A stretch of 52,951 nucleotides of DNA from Viridibacillus arvi (GCF_001274945.1 NZ_LILB01000001.1:385331-438281); one strand, 5' to 3'. Counted from the stretch's first letter, positions 35,327-44,112 are shown. Program-made: numbers and translations. Notes: generated by a model not told the origin, from the sequence alone.

Positions 35327-35346
35327 AAGATACCTTTCAGTCTCTT
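35327..35346. promoter_or_regulatory. Likely TetR operator before the hydrolase-lpd pair
   Basis: AAGATACCTTTCAGTCTCTT differs at two positions from the copy before the TetR gene (35985-36004). It lies just upstream of the hydrolase start. Confidence 0.65.
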
Positions 35347-35355
35347 TTTAGTTAT

Positions 35356-35379
35356 AAAAAAGACGGCTTTATTGCCGCT
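35356..35379 (-). terminator. Weak terminator at the end of the TetR gene
   Basis: A 5-bp GC-rich stem (35363-35367 with 35374-35378) overlaps the last codons and is followed by six Ts on the minus strand. Confidence 0.45.
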
Positions 35380-35971
35380 CAGTCGCAATCATTGAAATAT
35401 ATTGCTTCAAATTATTGCTTATGATCTTCGTTAATTGTCCATCATTCTTTAATCGGTCTAATACGAGCCCACCTTCTAGTGTTGAAACAATATATATCGC
35501 AGTATCGTATGGCTTTACAGACTGCTTCAACTCCTGATTACTAATACCATCCTCTATAATTTTCACTAACCAATTAATCATTATATCCATTGCTTCATTG
35601 ATAGATGGCAGTAACGTATTCCCTTCTAAGTCATCCATTTCTATGGCTGCGTTAAAAATAGGACACCCACCTACAATCGGTTCTCCTATACTTAATTCTA
35701 AAAAGGCCTCTACAAATGCGATTAATCTGTCCGTGGCATTCTCGTGTTGTAAAACACTCGCCTGTAAATGATTTTGCATTATTTCAGTAGAAAATTGAAA
35801 AGACTCAACCATAAGCTGCTCTTTATCTTTAAAGTGGCGATATATCCCTCCTTTTTGAATATTCGTTTCTTGAATAATGTTATTCATCGATGTTGTCATG
35901 TAACCTTTTTTGTTGAAAATTGTAGCAGATTTTAGAATAATATTACGCCTTGTTAATTCACCTTTTCTCAT
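35369..35971 (-). CDS. TetR-family regulator of the hydrolase-lpd unit
   Basis: The 200-aa protein has an N-terminal TetR helix-turn-helix (TTSMNNIIQETNIQKGGIYRHF) and a helical ligand domain carrying GGCPIFNAAIEM, a feature of the TetR_C/YcdC-like subgroup. ATG 35971 follows GGAGG by 5 nt; ATG 35983 overlaps that site. The same 20-bp imperfect palindrome occurs before this gene and before the hydrolase gene, so it likely controls both. The inducer is unknown. Confidence 0.9.
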   Translation of the reverse strand: MRKGELTRRNIILKSATIFNKKGYMTTSMNNIIQETNIQKGGIYRHFKDKEQLMVESFQFSTEIMQNHLQASVLQHENATDRLIAFVEAFLELSIGEPIVGGCPIFNAAIEMDDLEGNTLLPSINEAMDIMINWLVKIIEDGISNQELKQSVKPYDTAIYIVSTLEGGLVLDRLKNDGQLTKIISNNLKQYISMIATERQ

Positions 35972-35984
35972 TATAACCTCCAAA

Positions 35985-36004
35985 AAGATACTATTCAGTC
36001 TCTT
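35985..36004. promoter_or_regulatory. Likely TetR operator before the TetR gene
   Basis: AAGATACTATTCAGTCTCTT is an imperfect palindrome (half-site AAGANACT). It lies between a minus-strand promoter (TTGAAT and TATATT, 17 bp apart) and the gene's RBS. Confidence 0.65.
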
Positions 36005-36366
36005 TTAATATATAGGAAGTAAGATACAAATTCAAGCACTTTTTTACAGAAATCAAATATTAAGCTGTATTTGCAGCTAAGATTCTTCACTACACGTTTT
36101 TCAAACTTGGACTACCATGAAAAGCGGCTCTTATGATAATTAGCTTTATTAAAACATTCTACAGCCCTCTCTGTCGTTCCTATTGTTAATAAGATTTCGA
36201 TTGATCATTTCTAATAAAGATTAAATTGAAATTATTTTGCATCTATAGATTTCGCTTATATTAAATCGATTATCAAAATGGATATTTATGTTAATATTAC
36301 TATAAAGATTGCGACAAAATATATTTAAACTAACGAAGCAGTTTCGTAGAAAAAGGTGGAATTATT
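36005..36366. other. Divergent intergenic region, TetR gene to 2H phosphoesterase gene
   Basis: Besides the TetR promoter at the left end and the AAGGTGGA site at the right end, nothing is supported. Confidence 0.4.
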
Positions 36367-36909
36367 ATGTACGGATTAATAGCTATTTTTGACGAACAAA
36401 CTGATCAGATTATTAAAGATATTTGGAAAGAGTTAAAAGAAAAGTCAATTTCCTTTTATGCATATGAAGTGGAAGATAGGATACCGCATATTACATTAGC
36501 AGGCTATAATGACTTAAGCCTATCTTATTTTATAAAAAAATTGGATGTTTATTATGAAGATAAGCAGGCGATTGATATTACTTTTAATACAATTGGTTCA
36601 TTTTTAAATTCGGGAGCATTGTTCTTATCACCAACCGTTACAGCAGATTTGATTGAATTACATACTAACCATAATAAAAATTTTGACCAGTTTAATGATG
36701 ACCCAAATTCAATGTACCTACCGAATCGTTGGATACCACATTGCACTATAGCGAATAGATTATCTCCTGAAAAGTTATCTAAAGCATTTGATTACTGTTC
36801 AAAAAGAAATGCTACTATATCTGGTCAAATAAAAGAAATCGCTCTTATTGATGTATCTATTAAAAATAAAGCACCAATTATTTACTCAAAGAAATTTATT
36901 GAAAAGTAA
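36367..36909 (+). CDS. 2H phosphoesterase (2'-5' RNA ligase-like)
   Basis: The 180-aa protein has the two catalytic HxTx motifs of the 2H superfamily, PHITLAG (about residue 40) and PHCTIAN (about 125). These enzymes open or form 2',3'-cyclic or 2'-5' phosphodiester bonds in RNA or nucleotides; small single-domain members like this occur widely in Bacilli. AAGGTGGA precedes ATG 36367. It may be co-transcribed with the alkaline-phosphatase-fold gene 144 nt downstream. Confidence 0.88.
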   Translation: MYGLIAIFDEQTDQIIKDIWKELKEKSISFYAYEVEDRIPHITLAGYNDLSLSYFIKKLDVYYEDKQAIDITFNTIGSFLNSGALFLSPTVTADLIELHTNHNKNFDQFNDDPNSMYLPNRWIPHCTIANRLSPEKLSKAFDYCSKRNATISGQIKEIALIDVSIKNKAPIIYSKKFIEK

Positions 36910-37053
36910 TATTCTCTTATCAAAATAGACTGGATTTTAAATAATGAGTTCTTTTTACCTGTCACTGTCTTTATAAGGCTAAATTTTAATTTAACGTATC
37001 TTTCTTCCAATATAAACCACACTAATTGTCTACTACAATAAAAGGGTGAAAAT

Positions 37054-38616
37054 ATGGAATATAAAATAGTCGTAGCCGTTATAGTATTCATTTTCTTGAT
37101 AGTTTGTCTTGCATTTGCCTTTTCAATGTCGCCTACCAAAGATATTAGCAACACTGTTATCAATATAAAGCAAAAACCTGTCATACTCATCACTGTAGAC
37201 TCTCTTATGAGTCAGTCCATCCAAAAAGCTATTCAAGAAAGAAAAGCACCTGCCTTTTCATTTTTAATAAAAAACGGACAATTCTACCCAGAAGTAATTA
37301 GCTCTTATCCTACAATGTCCGTTACGATTGACAGCACTTTGTTGACTGGTACTTATGCTGATCAACATAAGATCCCAGGTCTTATTTGGTTTAAGAAAGA
37401 TGAAAATCGAGTTATTAGTTATGGAAGTGGGATAAGTGAAATTTGGAGCCTTGGAGTTAAAAATGTTGTCTTCGATGGTATTGTAAATTTAAACAAAGAG
37501 CATTTGAGCAAAAATGTTCAGACCATTCATGAAGAACTCTCAATGGGTAACATTCAATCTGCCTCTATTAACGGACTATTATATCGTGGAAGTTTTCACC
37601 ATCAATTAAATGTCCCAAAACTAATTTCAGCAATGGGCCTTCTACCAAATGAAATAGATATCAACGGACCATCATTACTTTCTTTGGGAACATTGTCTCA
37701 ATATGATCCCAATAATGATCGTCAAAAGTTTGCATGGAAAAGTATGGGCGTAAATAATCAATTTACTGTTAACGAGTTAAAATTTTTAATTAAAAATAAT
37801 AAAATGCCCGCTTTTACTCTGGCCTATCTACCAGATGCAGACAAGGATTTACACAAAAACGGGCCAGAATATATAGAGCCAATTGAAAAAGCAGATCAAT
37901 ATCTTCAAGAGATACTCAATTCTTATCCGACTTGGGAAGAAGCGATTAATCAGGTAATTTGGATCGTGCATGGAGATAGTGCCCAATCTAAGATTATTAA
38001 AGATAAGAACACTTCACTAATCGATTTAAATGATGTTTTAAAAAACTATACTTTTTGGGAACGTAAGAAGAAGAATGGCGAAATTGCAATCGCGATTAAC
38101 GAAAGAATGGCGTACATTAACTTAATTAAAGAAAACATTGAAATTTCAAATATAATAAAGACATTAAAGAAAGATAACCGAATTGGTATTATTGCATGGA
38201 AAGAGGGAGAAACAAACTATGTTATTTCTCCACAATCAGATAAGAATTTCACATTTTCTCCAAATGGACCCTATAAGGATCTGTATAACCAATCATGGAA
38301 CTTAGATGGTGATTATTCCATTTTAAATTTGGAAATTGATAATCAAGGTCTTATCAAATATGGCGATTATCCGGATGCTCTCGCAAGACTTAATGGTGCT
38401 CTACATTCACATGAAGGTCAATTTATTATTGTAGATGCTAAGCCACACTTTGAATTCATAGAAAAACATAGTCACAACCATGCTGGTGGAGGAGCACATG
38501 GTTCTTTACACAAAATCGATTCTCTTGTTCCGCTAATAATCGCTGGTACACATGAAAAACCTGAATACAATAGACTTGTTGACATTAAAAAATGGATTAT
38601 TAATTTAACAATGTGA
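37054..38616 (+). CDS. Membrane-anchored alkaline-phosphatase-fold (NPP-like) phosphodiesterase
   Basis: The 520-aa protein has an N-terminal transmembrane helix (about 5-25) and a type I phosphodiesterase/nucleotide pyrophosphatase domain outside the membrane. Metal and nucleophile segments are visible: ITVDSL early, SSYPTMSVTIDSTLLTG with the likely nucleophile Thr, and a late AGGGAHGSLH with metal-binding His. Substrates of this family include nucleotides, phospholipids and teichoic-acid-like polymers; none can be chosen here. AAAGGGTG precedes ATG 37054. Confidence 0.88.
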   Translation: MEYKIVVAVIVFIFLIVCLAFAFSMSPTKDISNTVINIKQKPVILITVDSLMSQSIQKAIQERKAPAFSFLIKNGQFYPEVISSYPTMSVTIDSTLLTGTYADQHKIPGLIWFKKDENRVISYGSGISEIWSLGVKNVVFDGIVNLNKEHLSKNVQTIHEELSMGNIQSASINGLLYRGSFHHQLNVPKLISAMGLLPNEIDINGPSLLSLGTLSQYDPNNDRQKFAWKSMGVNNQFTVNELKFLIKNNKMPAFTLAYLPDADKDLHKNGPEYIEPIEKADQYLQEILNSYPTWEEAINQVIWIVHGDSAQSKIIKDKNTSLIDLNDVLKNYTFWERKKKNGEIAIAINERMAYINLIKENIEISNIIKTLKKDNRIGIIAWKEGETNYVISPQSDKNFTFSPNGPYKDLYNQSWNLDGDYSILNLEIDNQGLIKYGDYPDALARLNGALHSHEGQFIIVDAKPHFEFIEKHSHNHAGGGAHGSLHKIDSLVPLIIAGTHEKPEYNRLVDIKKWIINLTM

Positions 38617-38845
38617 CTCCGATCAATTTATCAAATAGGTATAAGCCGTTTTTGACAGAAATGGACTTTGTTGTTTTTGATTTTAATTGAAATAAATATT
38701 CTGTATAGCCTGATATAAGTCCTGCTCTTTCCCCAACTACAATTTCAAACCGATCTGATAGGTTTTATTGATAAAAATTTTCAAGTTCAGTTACTTATAT
38801 CTTCCAAAGGAATGGATTTTGCGCACCAATCCTAACTCCTGTTAT
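38600..38845 (-). pseudogene. Probable decayed gene tail with two in-frame stops
   Basis: One minus-strand frame reads RIGAQNPFLWKI, TAA (38795-38797), VTELENFYQ, TAA (38765-38767), then LSDRFEIVVGERAGLISGY, YLFQLKSKTTKS, ISVKNGLYLFDKL and a final TAA. The composition is balanced and protein-like. No start is seen. It overlaps the 3' end of the phosphodiesterase gene by 17 nt. The family is not recognised. Confidence 0.4.
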
Positions 38846-38861
38846 TTAGAATCTACGGTTA

Positions 38862-38893
38862 GTAAAAAAAACCTGAGCAAATGCTCAGGTTTT
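38862..38893 (-). terminator. Terminator of the GlsB-like gene
   Basis: A perfect 12-bp stem (38868-38879 with 38882-38893) with a 2-4 nt loop is followed by Ts on the minus strand. It overlaps the CDS stop. Confidence 0.85.
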
Positions 38894-39146
38894 AATCTTT
38901 ATGCATTAACTTCAAAATAAAGCTTACGATGAGTATCAATATTATTGAACCAAGTAAAGCCGGGAAAATATAGAAATCACTTAAGGTTGGTCCCCACCTG
39001 CCTAATAATTTCCCACCTATCCAAGCTCCAATAATACCGGCAATAATATTACCTATAATTCCACCTGGTATATCCTTACCTATAATCATGCTTGCTACCC
39101 ATCCTAGAACACCACCGATAATTAAGAACCAAAGAAAACTAAACAT
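38892..39146 (-). CDS. GlsB/YeaQ/YmgE-family membrane protein
   Basis: The 84-aa protein has three hydrophobic helices with glycine zippers (IIGGVLGWVASMIIG, GGIIGNIIAGIIGAWIGG), as in the 'transglycosylase-associated' GlsB/YeaQ family. These are small, stress-linked inner-membrane proteins. Compared with the typical GlsB it has an extra C-terminal helix (LLGSIILILIVSFILKL). AAAGGAGG precedes ATG 39146. Confidence 0.88.
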   Translation of the reverse strand: MFSFLWFLIIGGVLGWVASMIIGKDIPGGIIGNIIAGIIGAWIGGKLLGRWGPTLSDFYIFPALLGSIILILIVSFILKLMHKD

Positions 39147-39239
39147 GATTTAACCTCCTTTCTAAACTACACTATTCTGTATAGCTTAAGTAATAAAAGA
39201 GGAAATATACCAAAATAACTTATGAAATATTTACCTTTA

Positions 39240-39698
39240 CTAATAGTGTAAATCTTGAGAAAGTCGGACCATATCTGTACATTGAATACCATTTTCAAAA
39301 ATTGGCTCTGCATAATGTCGTATAAAGAAGTCTCTATCTATATGTGTGATACGGAATCCACATTTTTGGTAAAGAGCAATTTGTGAAATGCTTGAATTGC
39401 CTGTTCCAACTTCTATTGTTTTATATTTTTTTGACTTGGCAGTAGCAATGGAATGCTGAATTAGCATTTTACCTAAGCCTTTCCCTTGTTGCTCTTCTTG
39501 AATAGAAACATTCACTAACTCCGCAGTTTCTGGACGTGTAGGTATTAAAACATATACACCAATAATACTATCTTCATCCTCCATTACAAAGCATTCACCT
39601 CTTTGTAGATACTCTAATACAATCTCTTCGGAAGGATCGGCTTGTAACAATAAATCCATTGGTATATTGTCTGTTGCGATTAATCTTCTTATTTTCAT
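39240..39698 (-). CDS. GNAT acetyltransferase, YvbK-like
   Basis: The 152-aa protein is a single-domain GNAT enzyme. It has an ELVNVSIQEEQQGKGLGKML acetyl-CoA-binding segment (Q-G-K-G-L-G-x-x-L) and a C-terminal ALYQKCGFRITHID helix. It resembles B. subtilis YvbK. GAAGGTGAG precedes ATG 39698. The acetyl acceptor is not known. Confidence 0.88.
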   Translation of the reverse strand: MKIRRLIATDNIPMDLLLQADPSEEIVLEYLQRGECFVMEDEDSIIGVYVLIPTRPETAELVNVSIQEEQQGKGLGKMLIQHSIATAKSKKYKTIEVGTGNSSISQIALYQKCGFRITHIDRDFFIRHYAEPIFENGIQCTDMVRLSQDLHY

Positions 39699-39787
39699 TT
39701 AACTCACCTTCCTTTTAAGTTTGTCCTGCATTAAACTTTTTTAATAATTGTAACTTATTTCATGGCATAAAAGTCATTAATATCTAT

Positions 39788-39812
39788 ATACTTCTCAAAA
39801 ATTGAGAAGTAT
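39788..39812. promoter_or_regulatory. Perfect inverted repeat in the divergent GNAT/DUF1643 region
   Basis: ATACTTCTCAA-AAA-TTGAGAAGTAT is a perfect 11-bp repeat between the two divergent genes. No T-run follows, so it looks more like an operator than a terminator. Confidence 0.45.
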
Positions 39813-39926
39813 TGTAGAAAACAAGATATCCATTAACTAAAACTAAACAAAAATATCAATTTATATATATATTAAGTTTTGGTATATTTTATAAACATGC
39901 AAAAGATGAAGAAGGGATTGTTAAAC

Positions 39927-40553
39927 ATGAATAAAAATCAAAAATATTCATACCCAGAAAAAATCATAGTCTCTAATATTTATCCAGAAGCAGATAATAC
40001 TATACGTTATTTTTTGCAACTTAAAACTCCACTTCAGTCAAAATCAAGCGCTACAGTAATAATGATGAATCCTCAGAACGCAAGTAGAGAAAATTCTGAT
40101 CCAACGATAAATAAAGTTTGCTCTTTTTTCAGAGATAATAGTCAATTTCAATATGGAGTCATCAATATATTAAACTTATTCCCTTTCTACGAACCAAACT
40201 CACACTTATTGGTTCACGAAATAGAAAACAATACTAAATCATTCGAAAAAACAATGAAAGACAATTTCAAAAAAATAAACGAAATAATTAAATTAAGCGA
40301 TATTATAGTTCTTGCTTGGGGAAATGTACCGAAGAATAAGTTTTCAAAAGAGCTGCATGATAAAGCTGTCTTATCCGTATCAAATATTCTAAAGAAACAT
40401 AAAAAAGAAAATTGTCTGTATATGTTTAAATATAGAAATATAAGCTCCCTTACAACCAAAGGAAATCCTGGCCACCCTTCACGTAAATCAATTGAAGACC
40501 TTCTTAAAGTACGTGATATTAAAATTACAACCAAATCAAGATTTATCATATGA
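39927..40553 (+). CDS. DUF1643 domain protein
   Basis: The 208-aa protein has the DUF1643 core: ATVIMMNPQNASRENSDPTI, followed by VCSFFRDN and YGVINILNLFPF. The C-terminal part has ILAWGNVP and a GHPSRKS segment. The domain's function is unknown. The frame has ATGs further upstream (39897, 39906), but ATG 39927 has AAGAAGGGA 10 nt upstream. It is likely single. The start choice is moderately certain. Confidence 0.82.
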   Translation: MNKNQKYSYPEKIIVSNIYPEADNTIRYFLQLKTPLQSKSSATVIMMNPQNASRENSDPTINKVCSFFRDNSQFQYGVINILNLFPFYEPNSHLLVHEIENNTKSFEKTMKDNFKKINEIIKLSDIIVLAWGNVPKNKFSKELHDKAVLSVSNILKKHKKENCLYMFKYRNISSLTTKGNPGHPSRKSIEDLLKVRDIKITTKSRFII

Positions 40554-40669
40554 ATTTACCAGTAAATAAAAGAAAAGAAATGACTATTTTTATTGTAATA
40601 GAGCCTTTACATTATAAATAGTTTCAATATTAAGTATTTTTAGATGCATTTAAATTTATTGATATAAAC

Positions 40670-40702
40670 AAACACCCCAAGAATAACCTCCTTGGGGTGT
40701 TT
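40670..40702. terminator. Bidirectional terminator
   Basis: A perfect 12-bp stem (40670-40681 with 40691-40702) lies between convergent genes and ends with TTT on both strands. Confidence 0.9.
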
Positions 40703-40718
40703 AATATTTAATACTAAA

Positions 40719-41015
40719 TTATGATTTTACAGGTTCTCCGCTGAATACTTTAAGATCCATTGGTGCAGCCATAAATGCTTGAGCTTTTTGAATGAAAGCA
40801 GTGAAATGTTCACTTGTATTATGGATTGCAGTAGCTTCTGCATCTTTCCATAGTTCAACCATTGTATAATGGTACTCTTGTTCAGTAGATTTCATCAAAT
40901 CATAGCTTATGTTACCTTCTTCAGCTCTTGAAGCTTTAAGAAGTGTTTTAGTTTCTTCCAAGAATGCTTGTTCTTGGTCCGGTTTTACTTGAAGTTTTGC
41001 GTGAATAATAATCAT
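40719..41015 (-). CDS. ABM-domain (quinol monooxygenase-like) protein
   Basis: The 98-aa dimeric alpha/beta-barrel protein has the antibiotic-biosynthesis-monooxygenase pattern: HAKLQVKPDQEQAFLEE, then EEGNISYDL, VELWKDAEATAIH and SEHFTAF. YgiN-like members oxidise quinols without a cofactor. AAGGATG precedes ATG 41015. It lies beside a MarR gene and a nitroreductase gene, a combination found in quinone/electrophile resistance. Confidence 0.85.
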   Translation of the reverse strand: MIIIHAKLQVKPDQEQAFLEETKTLLKASRAEEGNISYDLMKSTEQEYHYTMVELWKDAEATAIHNTSEHFTAFIQKAQAFMAAPMDLKVFSGEPVKS

Positions 41016-41103
41016 TGTTAGACATCCTTTTAATTAAATTGATTGAACTAAAATCTTACATTTGATAAGATCCAGTTCATTTGATTTAGTGAATCAAAAA
41101 ATT

Positions 41104-41532
41104 TCAGTATTCACTGATATTATTTTGCATACGATTTAGCATGTCAGATAGGGATTCTAAATCTTCTTGGTTAAAATCAATAAGCATTTGGTTCACAAAA
41201 TTAATCTTTTCTTTTTTGTAACCGACAATTCGCTTACGCCCTTCCTCTGTAAGTCGAACAAAAATCACTCGATTATCTGTAGGGTTTCTTCGTCTTGTCA
41301 CCATACCGTTTGCCTCAAGTTGTTTTAGATGACGGGTAATAGCAGCACTGTCAATATTTACAGCTTTTTGTAGGTTAGACTGATTAATTTCTTCTGTTTC
41401 ATAAAGCTGGTGTAGCAATTCAAAGCGTGTTGAGCTAATGCCCGTACACCGCTCAAATTTAGGGCTAATTTGATTATTAAGTCCTTTAAGCAGATGTAAG
41501 ATTTGTTCCTGATTTGAAAGTGAACATTGCAT
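41104..41532 (-). CDS. MarR-family regulator
   Basis: The 142-aa protein has a MarR winged helix (INQSNLQKAVNIDSAAITRHL, with a wing TRRRNPTDNRVIFVRLTEEG) and flanking dimerisation helices. AGGAGG is 7-8 nt before ATG 41532. Two TTGANNNNTCAA palindromes precede it and three precede the nitroreductase gene, so it likely represses both. Its likely signals are quinones or other electrophiles, by analogy with MhqR and YodB. It has one Cys at position 3 and one at about 28 that could sense. Confidence 0.9.
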   Translation of the reverse strand: MQCSLSNQEQILHLLKGLNNQISPKFERCTGISSTRFELLHQLYETEEINQSNLQKAVNIDSAAITRHLKQLEANGMVTRRRNPTDNRVIFVRLTEEGRKRIVGYKKEKINFVNQMLIDFNQEDLESLSDMLNRMQNNISEY

Positions 41533-41588
41533 CAACTGACCTCCTAAGTACTTTATGAAGTCAACATATAAGAGTGTCTATTATTTTA

Positions 41589-41615
41589 TTGAGCGCTCAA
41601 TCATTGACTCCTCAA
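41589..41615. promoter_or_regulatory. Two MarR-type operators, period 15 bp
   Basis: TTGAGCGCTCAA (41589-41600) and TTGACTCCTCAA (41604-41615) share TTGANNNNTCAA and start exactly 15 bp apart. They lie 57 bp upstream of the MarR start. Confidence 0.8.
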
Positions 41616-41708
41616 TAAAGATAATACAAATTCATCTAACATGCAAACCGTATGCTAATTTACCAATACTTGATTGTTATCTATCTAAATGAAACATACC
41701 AATTTATC

Positions 41709-42347
41709 TTATTTCCATTTTGTGATTGTATCTACTGGCAAGCGATATGATTGGAAACCATCATTAATGGCTTTGCCAATGGAAATTAACATAACTGGAA
41801 TATAGCGATCTTTGTCCAGACCATAGGCTTCAGCAATCAGGTCTTTCTCATAACCACCGATAGCATTCGTGTCATAACCGTAGGCACGGGCAACAAGCAT
41901 GAGTTGCATTGAAACAAGACCAGCATCGAGCATAACGGTATCTTTCATTTTTTCATATGACATCTTTTCATAGAGCGGTTTAAAAGCATTCAATTGAAGT
42001 TCTTTAACTTCCTGAGGCATATATCCAAGTTCAACGGCTTTGCTGTAAATTTCTTCGGCATAATCAATATTATTTAGGTCAGCGAAGACAGCGATTACTG
42101 CAGATGAGCTCAAGACTTTATCCTTGTTGAATTTGGAAAGAGGAGCTAGTATTGCTTTCCCTTCTTCACTGTCAATGACGACAAAGCGCCAAGGCTGCAT
42201 ATTAATTGAAGAGGGTGCTTTCGTAGCTTGAGTTAAAATTTCACTCATTTCTTCACGGCTAATTTTTACCGTTGGGTCATATTCCTTAATGGAACGACGA
42301 CCGTATACAATTTCATTGAAATCATTCGTTTTTTGATATTTGGACAT
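41709..42347 (-). CDS. NAD(P)H-dependent nitroreductase (MhqN/YodC-like)
   Basis: The 212-aa FMN enzyme has the nitroreductase pattern: GRRSIKEYDP at the N-terminus, ATKAPSSINMQPWRFVVID, SMQLMLVARAYGYDTNAIGG and a C-terminal MLISIGKA. Such enzymes reduce quinones and nitroaromatics. In B. subtilis the related yodC and mhqN are controlled by MarR-type regulators that sense quinones. AAAGGAG lies upstream of ATG 42347. Three operator copies precede it. Confidence 0.92.
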   Translation of the reverse strand: MSKYQKTNDFNEIVYGRRSIKEYDPTVKISREEMSEILTQATKAPSSINMQPWRFVVIDSEEGKAILAPLSKFNKDKVLSSSAVIAVFADLNNIDYAEEIYSKAVELGYMPQEVKELQLNAFKPLYEKMSYEKMKDTVMLDAGLVSMQLMLVARAYGYDTNAIGGYEKDLIAEAYGLDKDRYIPVMLISIGKAINDGFQSYRLPVDTITKWK

Positions 42348-42380
42348 GATATAGAGCTCCTTTTTCTAAATTCACATTAA

Positions 42381-42422
42381 TTGATGCATCAATGTTTGAT
42401 ATATCAATAATTGACGCATCAA
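42381..42422. promoter_or_regulatory. Three MarR-type operators, period 15 bp
   Basis: TTGATGCATCAA (42381), TTGATATATCAA (42396) and TTGACGCATCAA (42411) are each 12 bp and start exactly 15 bp apart. They share TTGANNNNTCAA with the two copies before the MarR gene. Confidence 0.85.
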
Positions 42423-42798
42423 GTAATATAATATAAATTCGAGAAATATGCAACACTTAAGATTCACTTACCGAAATTTAACAATAAACAAAAGTGTTTC
42501 AACTCAAAAAAAGAACATTAGTTGAAGATTCCACTCCTGAAATTTTGCGTTGGAAATTGAATAGTTTCTACACTTTAAAGCCATTGGTTTTTTTAATAAA
42601 AAAACATCACTTGAAATTCAAGGGATGCTCTGTTCGACTTATTTATTCACTCTTTCACTTCTTTTATTCAGTTTGTAGTTCTACACCTTATGGAGAAAAT
42701 GCTTTTGCTTCAGGTTGTTAGTCATTTAGACAGAATGCTCATCATATATCATTATGTATGTTTATATTTCGCGAGTCATCATGAAAGGAGTTAATGAA
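42423..42798. other. Divergent intergenic region, nitroreductase to bicupin gene
   Basis: No gene is supported. A 75-codon plus-strand frame (42494-42721) has no ribosome binding site. Confidence 0.4.
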
Positions 42799-43983
42799 AT
42801 GGATAATCCTAACGAAAATATAGAAGAAAATATACCCCAGCCTATCCGAAGTAACGGCGAAGGAGGATATGATACTGGACCCCGAGATATTATGAGGGAT
42901 ATTGAAAACCCTGATATGTTAGTTCCACCCAAGACAGATGCTGGTTTGCTCTCTAATATGCGTTTTTCATTCTCAGACACCTCTATGACGTTAAATCATG
43001 GTGGGTGGTCAAGAGAGATTACTGTTAGAGAATTGCCGATAGCTACTACTCTTGCTGGTGTAAATATGAGCTTGACGGCTGGTGGTGTTCGAGAGTTACA
43101 TTGGCATCAACAAGCAGAATGGTCTTTTATGATATCAGGTCATGCTCGAATTACATCCATTGATTCTGAAGGTCGTAACTTCATTGCAGATGTAGGACCA
43201 GGCGATCTTTGGTACTTCCCACCTGGGCTACCACATTCAATCCAAGGGTTAGAACATTGTGAATTCCTACTCGTTTTCGATGACGGTGCTTTTTCTGACT
43301 TGAATACTTTATCCATCTCAGATTGGTTTGCTCACACGCCAAAAGATGTATTGTCTGCTAATTTTGGCGTACCTATAAGTGCGTTTGACAACATACCTAC
43401 AGAGCAGGTGTATATTTTTCAAGATAAGGTTCCAGGTCCTCTGCAAAGTGAAAATGTACAATCCCCATATGGAACGATTCCTGAAACGTTCAAGCACAAG
43501 TTATTAGCGCAAAAACCAATGCAAATACCTGGAGGCACTGTACGCATAGTAGACTCCTCAAACTTCCCTATCTCCAAAAAAATCGCTGCGGCACTTGTGA
43601 AGATTGAACCGGGTGCAATGAGAGAACTGCATTGGCATCCAAATAACGACGAGTGGCAGTATTACCTGTCTGGACAGGGACGCATGACGGTATTTAGTGG
43701 AAACGGTATAGCTCGAACATTTGATTATCGTGCTGGAGATGTCGGTTATGTGCCACTTGCTAATGGACACTATATTCAAAATACTGGCACTGAAAGTCTG
43801 TGGTTTTTGGAAATGTTCAAGAGTGATCGGTTTGCTGATGTGTCTTTAAACCAATGGATGGCGCTTACACCTTCTGACCTAGTAGCAGATAATTTGCATA
43901 TTGGACCAGAAGTATTGAATGCCCTAAGAAAAGTAAAGTATCCTGTTGTTAAGTTCCCTGGATTTTCTTACTATCCAAGGTAA
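42799..43983 (+). CDS. Oxalate decarboxylase-like bicupin
   Basis: The 394-aa protein has two cupin domains with both manganese sites of the OxdC family: HWHQQAEW with LPHSIQ (His101, His103, Glu107, His146), and HWHPNNDEW with NGHYIQ in the C-terminal domain. The arginine before the motif (GGVREL) is kept. The active-site lid, SENST in B. subtilis OxdC, reads SDLNT here (166-170), so the proton-donor Glu is Asp. Activity may be decarboxylase, oxidase or altered. ATG 42799 follows AAAGGAG; upstream ATGs lack a site. There is no signal peptide. Confidence 0.9.
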   Translation: MDNPNENIEENIPQPIRSNGEGGYDTGPRDIMRDIENPDMLVPPKTDAGLLSNMRFSFSDTSMTLNHGGWSREITVRELPIATTLAGVNMSLTAGGVRELHWHQQAEWSFMISGHARITSIDSEGRNFIADVGPGDLWYFPPGLPHSIQGLEHCEFLLVFDDGAFSDLNTLSISDWFAHTPKDVLSANFGVPISAFDNIPTEQVYIFQDKVPGPLQSENVQSPYGTIPETFKHKLLAQKPMQIPGGTVRIVDSSNFPISKKIAAALVKIEPGAMRELHWHPNNDEWQYYLSGQGRMTVFSGNGIARTFDYRAGDVGYVPLANGHYIQNTGTESLWFLEMFKSDRFADVSLNQWMALTPSDLVADNLHIGPEVLNALRKVKYPVVKFPGFSYYPR

Positions 43984-44071
43984 GAGATTTTTAACTCTTA
44001 CTTAGTTTAGAAAATCAAAGAACCAATTTTTATAGTCGCCTTTTGTCGTTTTTTAATATTTAATAACTTAT

Positions 44072-44112
44072 AAAAGGATGCCCCACGTTAAAACGTGAGA
44101 CATCCTTTTTTA
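44072..44112 (+). terminator. Terminator of the bicupin gene
   Basis: An 18-bp stem with one mismatch (44072-44089 with 44092-44109) runs into TTTTTT. Confidence 0.92.

Noticed and set aside
42494-42721. 75-codon plus-strand frame
   Set aside because: It lacks a ribosome binding site and looks like a chance frame in the divergent region before the bicupin gene.
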